Positions 4,903 through 5,580 of a DNA stretch of 5,580 bases are shown piece by piece (position 1 is the first letter of the stretch; every line of letters starts with the position of its first letter). This DNA comes from Candidatus Aciduliprofundum sp. JdFR-45 (GTDB taxonomy: Archaea > Thermoplasmatota > Thermoplasmata > Thermoplasmatales > JdFR-45): contig MTNG01000029.1 of the NCBI GenBank assembly GCA_002011395.1, forward strand, positions 1 to 5,580. The letters are read 5' to 3'. The notes below the pieces were generated by a model. That model saw only the letters and a program-made list of their open reading frames with translations. It had not been told where the DNA came from and made no database searches. Made by a program: the position numbers and the translations under genes.

Positions 4903-5326
4903 ACTGTATCACCAGGTTCTCCACCGGGTGATGCCTCTTTATAATGTCCTTCGCCATTTTAAGGTTTTTGCCCCCCGCGCCTATGGCCCTCGCCTTGTCC
5001 CGTGGGTCCACCTCCACCACGGCGTTGAGGTGGTCGCCCTCCCTCTTTATCACCACGTTCCTGACGCGGTACCTGTGGAAGACGTTCTTTATGAACCGCT
5101 TCGGGTCGGGGGAGTACTCCACGAGCATGACCCTCTTGTTCAGGAGATTCCTGACCTTCTGGACGTTCTCCCCGCCGTTCCTCAGGGCGATGCGCAGGTG
5201 CCCCTGCTTCAGAACGAAGACAACCGTGCCGTCGTACTCTATGCAGTCGATGACCTCGGCGCCTGTGGCCGCCTCAAATATGGATATGTAGCGCAGCGAC
5301 TGGGCGTCCAGGGTTATGACTCCCAT
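4901..5326 (-). CDS. nusA: NusA-like transcription factor (archaeal, two KH domains)
   Basis: The protein has 141 residues, the usual size of archaeal NusA, which has only the two KH RNA-binding domains of bacterial NusA and lacks the N-terminal RNA polymerase-binding and S1 domains. Recognisable features are the opening ISIFEAATGAEVIDCI (14-29), the KH1 region around residues 35-70 ending in the typical VEYSPDP...FIKN (69-81), and KH2 with VDPRDKARAIGAGGKN (106-121). The KH2 GXXG loop is intact (G116-A-G-G119). In KH1 the expected GXXG is R49-N-G-G52, so its first glycine is missing. The gene follows L30e by 8 bases on the same strand, the standard archaeal order after the RNA polymerase genes. 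An AAGGAG in the last codons of L30e (5343-5338), 11 bases from the ATG, may serve as Shine-Dalgarno. The ATG is the only in-frame start, since a TGA lies two codons upstream. Confidence 0.93.
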   Translation of the reverse strand: MGVITLDAQSLRYISIFEAATGAEVIDCIEYDGTVVFVLKQGHLRIALRNGGENVQKVRNLLNKRVMLVEYSPDPKRFIKNVFHRYRVRNVVIKREGDHLNAVVEVDPRDKARAIGAGGKNLKMAKDIIKRHHPVENLVIQ

Positions 5327-5334
5327 GCCTCACA

Positions 5335-5580
5335 CTACTCCTTGAGCACCATTATCCGGGATTCCCCTGGGTCCACTATGGTGACCACCGACACGCCGAA
5401 GGGCTTGCCGCATGTAGTCCCAAGTTCCATCTGGTTGCCCCTGTAGATGTGCACGGGGACATCCACCCTCTTCTTCCTCAGGTCCTCGTCGGGGCAGTTC
5501 TGCGCGACTATGAGCAGCTTCGCCTCGCCCTTCTCTATCGCCTTTCTCGCCTGCTCTATCCCGAAGTACACCTTTCCCGT
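5335..5580 (-). CDS. rpl30e: Ribosomal protein L30e (eL30), 5' end outside window
   Basis: The visible 81 residues start TGKVYFGIEQARKAIEKGEA and continue with LLIVAQNCP, IYRGNQMELGTTCGKPF and IVDPGES, all strong hallmarks of the L30e family, a small RNA-binding protein of the large ribosomal subunit with an L7Ae-like fold. The frame stays open to the window edge. The GTG at 5571 is the Val of the conserved TGKVxFG motif, so it is internal and not the start; about 15-20 residues are missing. No truncation or frameshift is seen. In archaea this gene usually follows the RNA polymerase A'' subunit gene (rpoA2), which is predicted just beyond the right edge, and precedes nusA, as here. Confidence 0.94.
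   Translation of the reverse strand, partial: TGKVYFGIEQARKAIEKGEAKLLIVAQNCPDEDLRKKRVDVPVHIYRGNQMELGTTCGKPFGVSVVTIVDPGESRIMVLKE

Noticed and set aside
4685..5446. Plus-strand open frame of 253 codons opposite the 72-residue gene, nusA and L30e
   Set aside because: It spans three recognised genes on the other strand and has unnatural composition.
5335..5571. GTG at 5571 as the start of L30e
   Set aside because: It encodes the Val of the conserved TGKVxFG motif; the preceding Thr-Gly-Lys codons are visible and in frame.
1..5580. CRISPR arrays, tRNA or rRNA genes, insertion sequences, toxin-antitoxin or defence genes
   Set aside because: No regular direct repeats, cloverleaf-like segments, terminal inverted repeats or matching protein motifs were seen; nearly all bases are taken up by housekeeping-type genes.

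Overview
The window reads as a gene-dense, GC-rich archaeal chromosome segment, probably euryarchaeal and plausibly thermophilic. The evidence is a ribosomal protein L30e gene followed by an archaeal-type NusA gene (the tail of the archaeal RNA polymerase operon), a Pcc1-like KEOPS subunit, paired PhoU/TrkA_C proteins, TATA boxes about 24 bases upstream of start codons, and heavy use of AGG (Arg) and ATA (Ile) codons. I cannot name the genus. Nothing indicates phage, transposon, CRISPR or defence content; this looks like core chromosome.

Layout, left to right: (1) 2-1002, + strand: the 3' part of one PhoU/TrkA_C gene and a complete second one, overlapping by 10 bases, probably regulators of cation transport. 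(2) 999-2252, - strand: purA, adenylosuccinate synthetase, convergent with the previous gene and overlapping it by 4 bases. (3) 2253-2328: divergent intergenic region with separate TATA-like elements for purA and the next gene. (4) 2329-3102, + strand: a PrsW-type intramembrane protease homologue. (5) 3044-3950, - strand: a two-gene unit, calcineurin-like phosphoesterase then a Pcc1-like gene, whose 3' end overlaps the prsW gene by 59 bases. (6) 3951-3999: a 49-base divergent promoter region with one palindromic TATA box at the midpoint between the two start codons. (7) 4000-4680, + strand: an N-terminal winged-helix domain fused to a Nudix hydrolase domain. (8) 4666-5580, - strand: L30e (5' end outside the window), nusA and a 72-residue protein of unknown function, evidently one operon.

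Four genes that begin a transcript (purA, prsW, the phosphoesterase and the wHTH-Nudix gene) have no Shine-Dalgarno and a TATA-like element 22-25 bases from the start codon, so they are predicted to be leaderless. Genes inside operons have Shine-Dalgarno-like sequences instead. All three convergent junctions overlap, so there is no room for classical intergenic terminators there. There is no gene-free stretch longer than 76 bases. The points most worth a second look are the shared palindromic promoter, the wHTH-Nudix fusion that may control it, the altered first KH loop of NusA, and the small unknown gene with a near-perfect Shine-Dalgarno that follows nusA.
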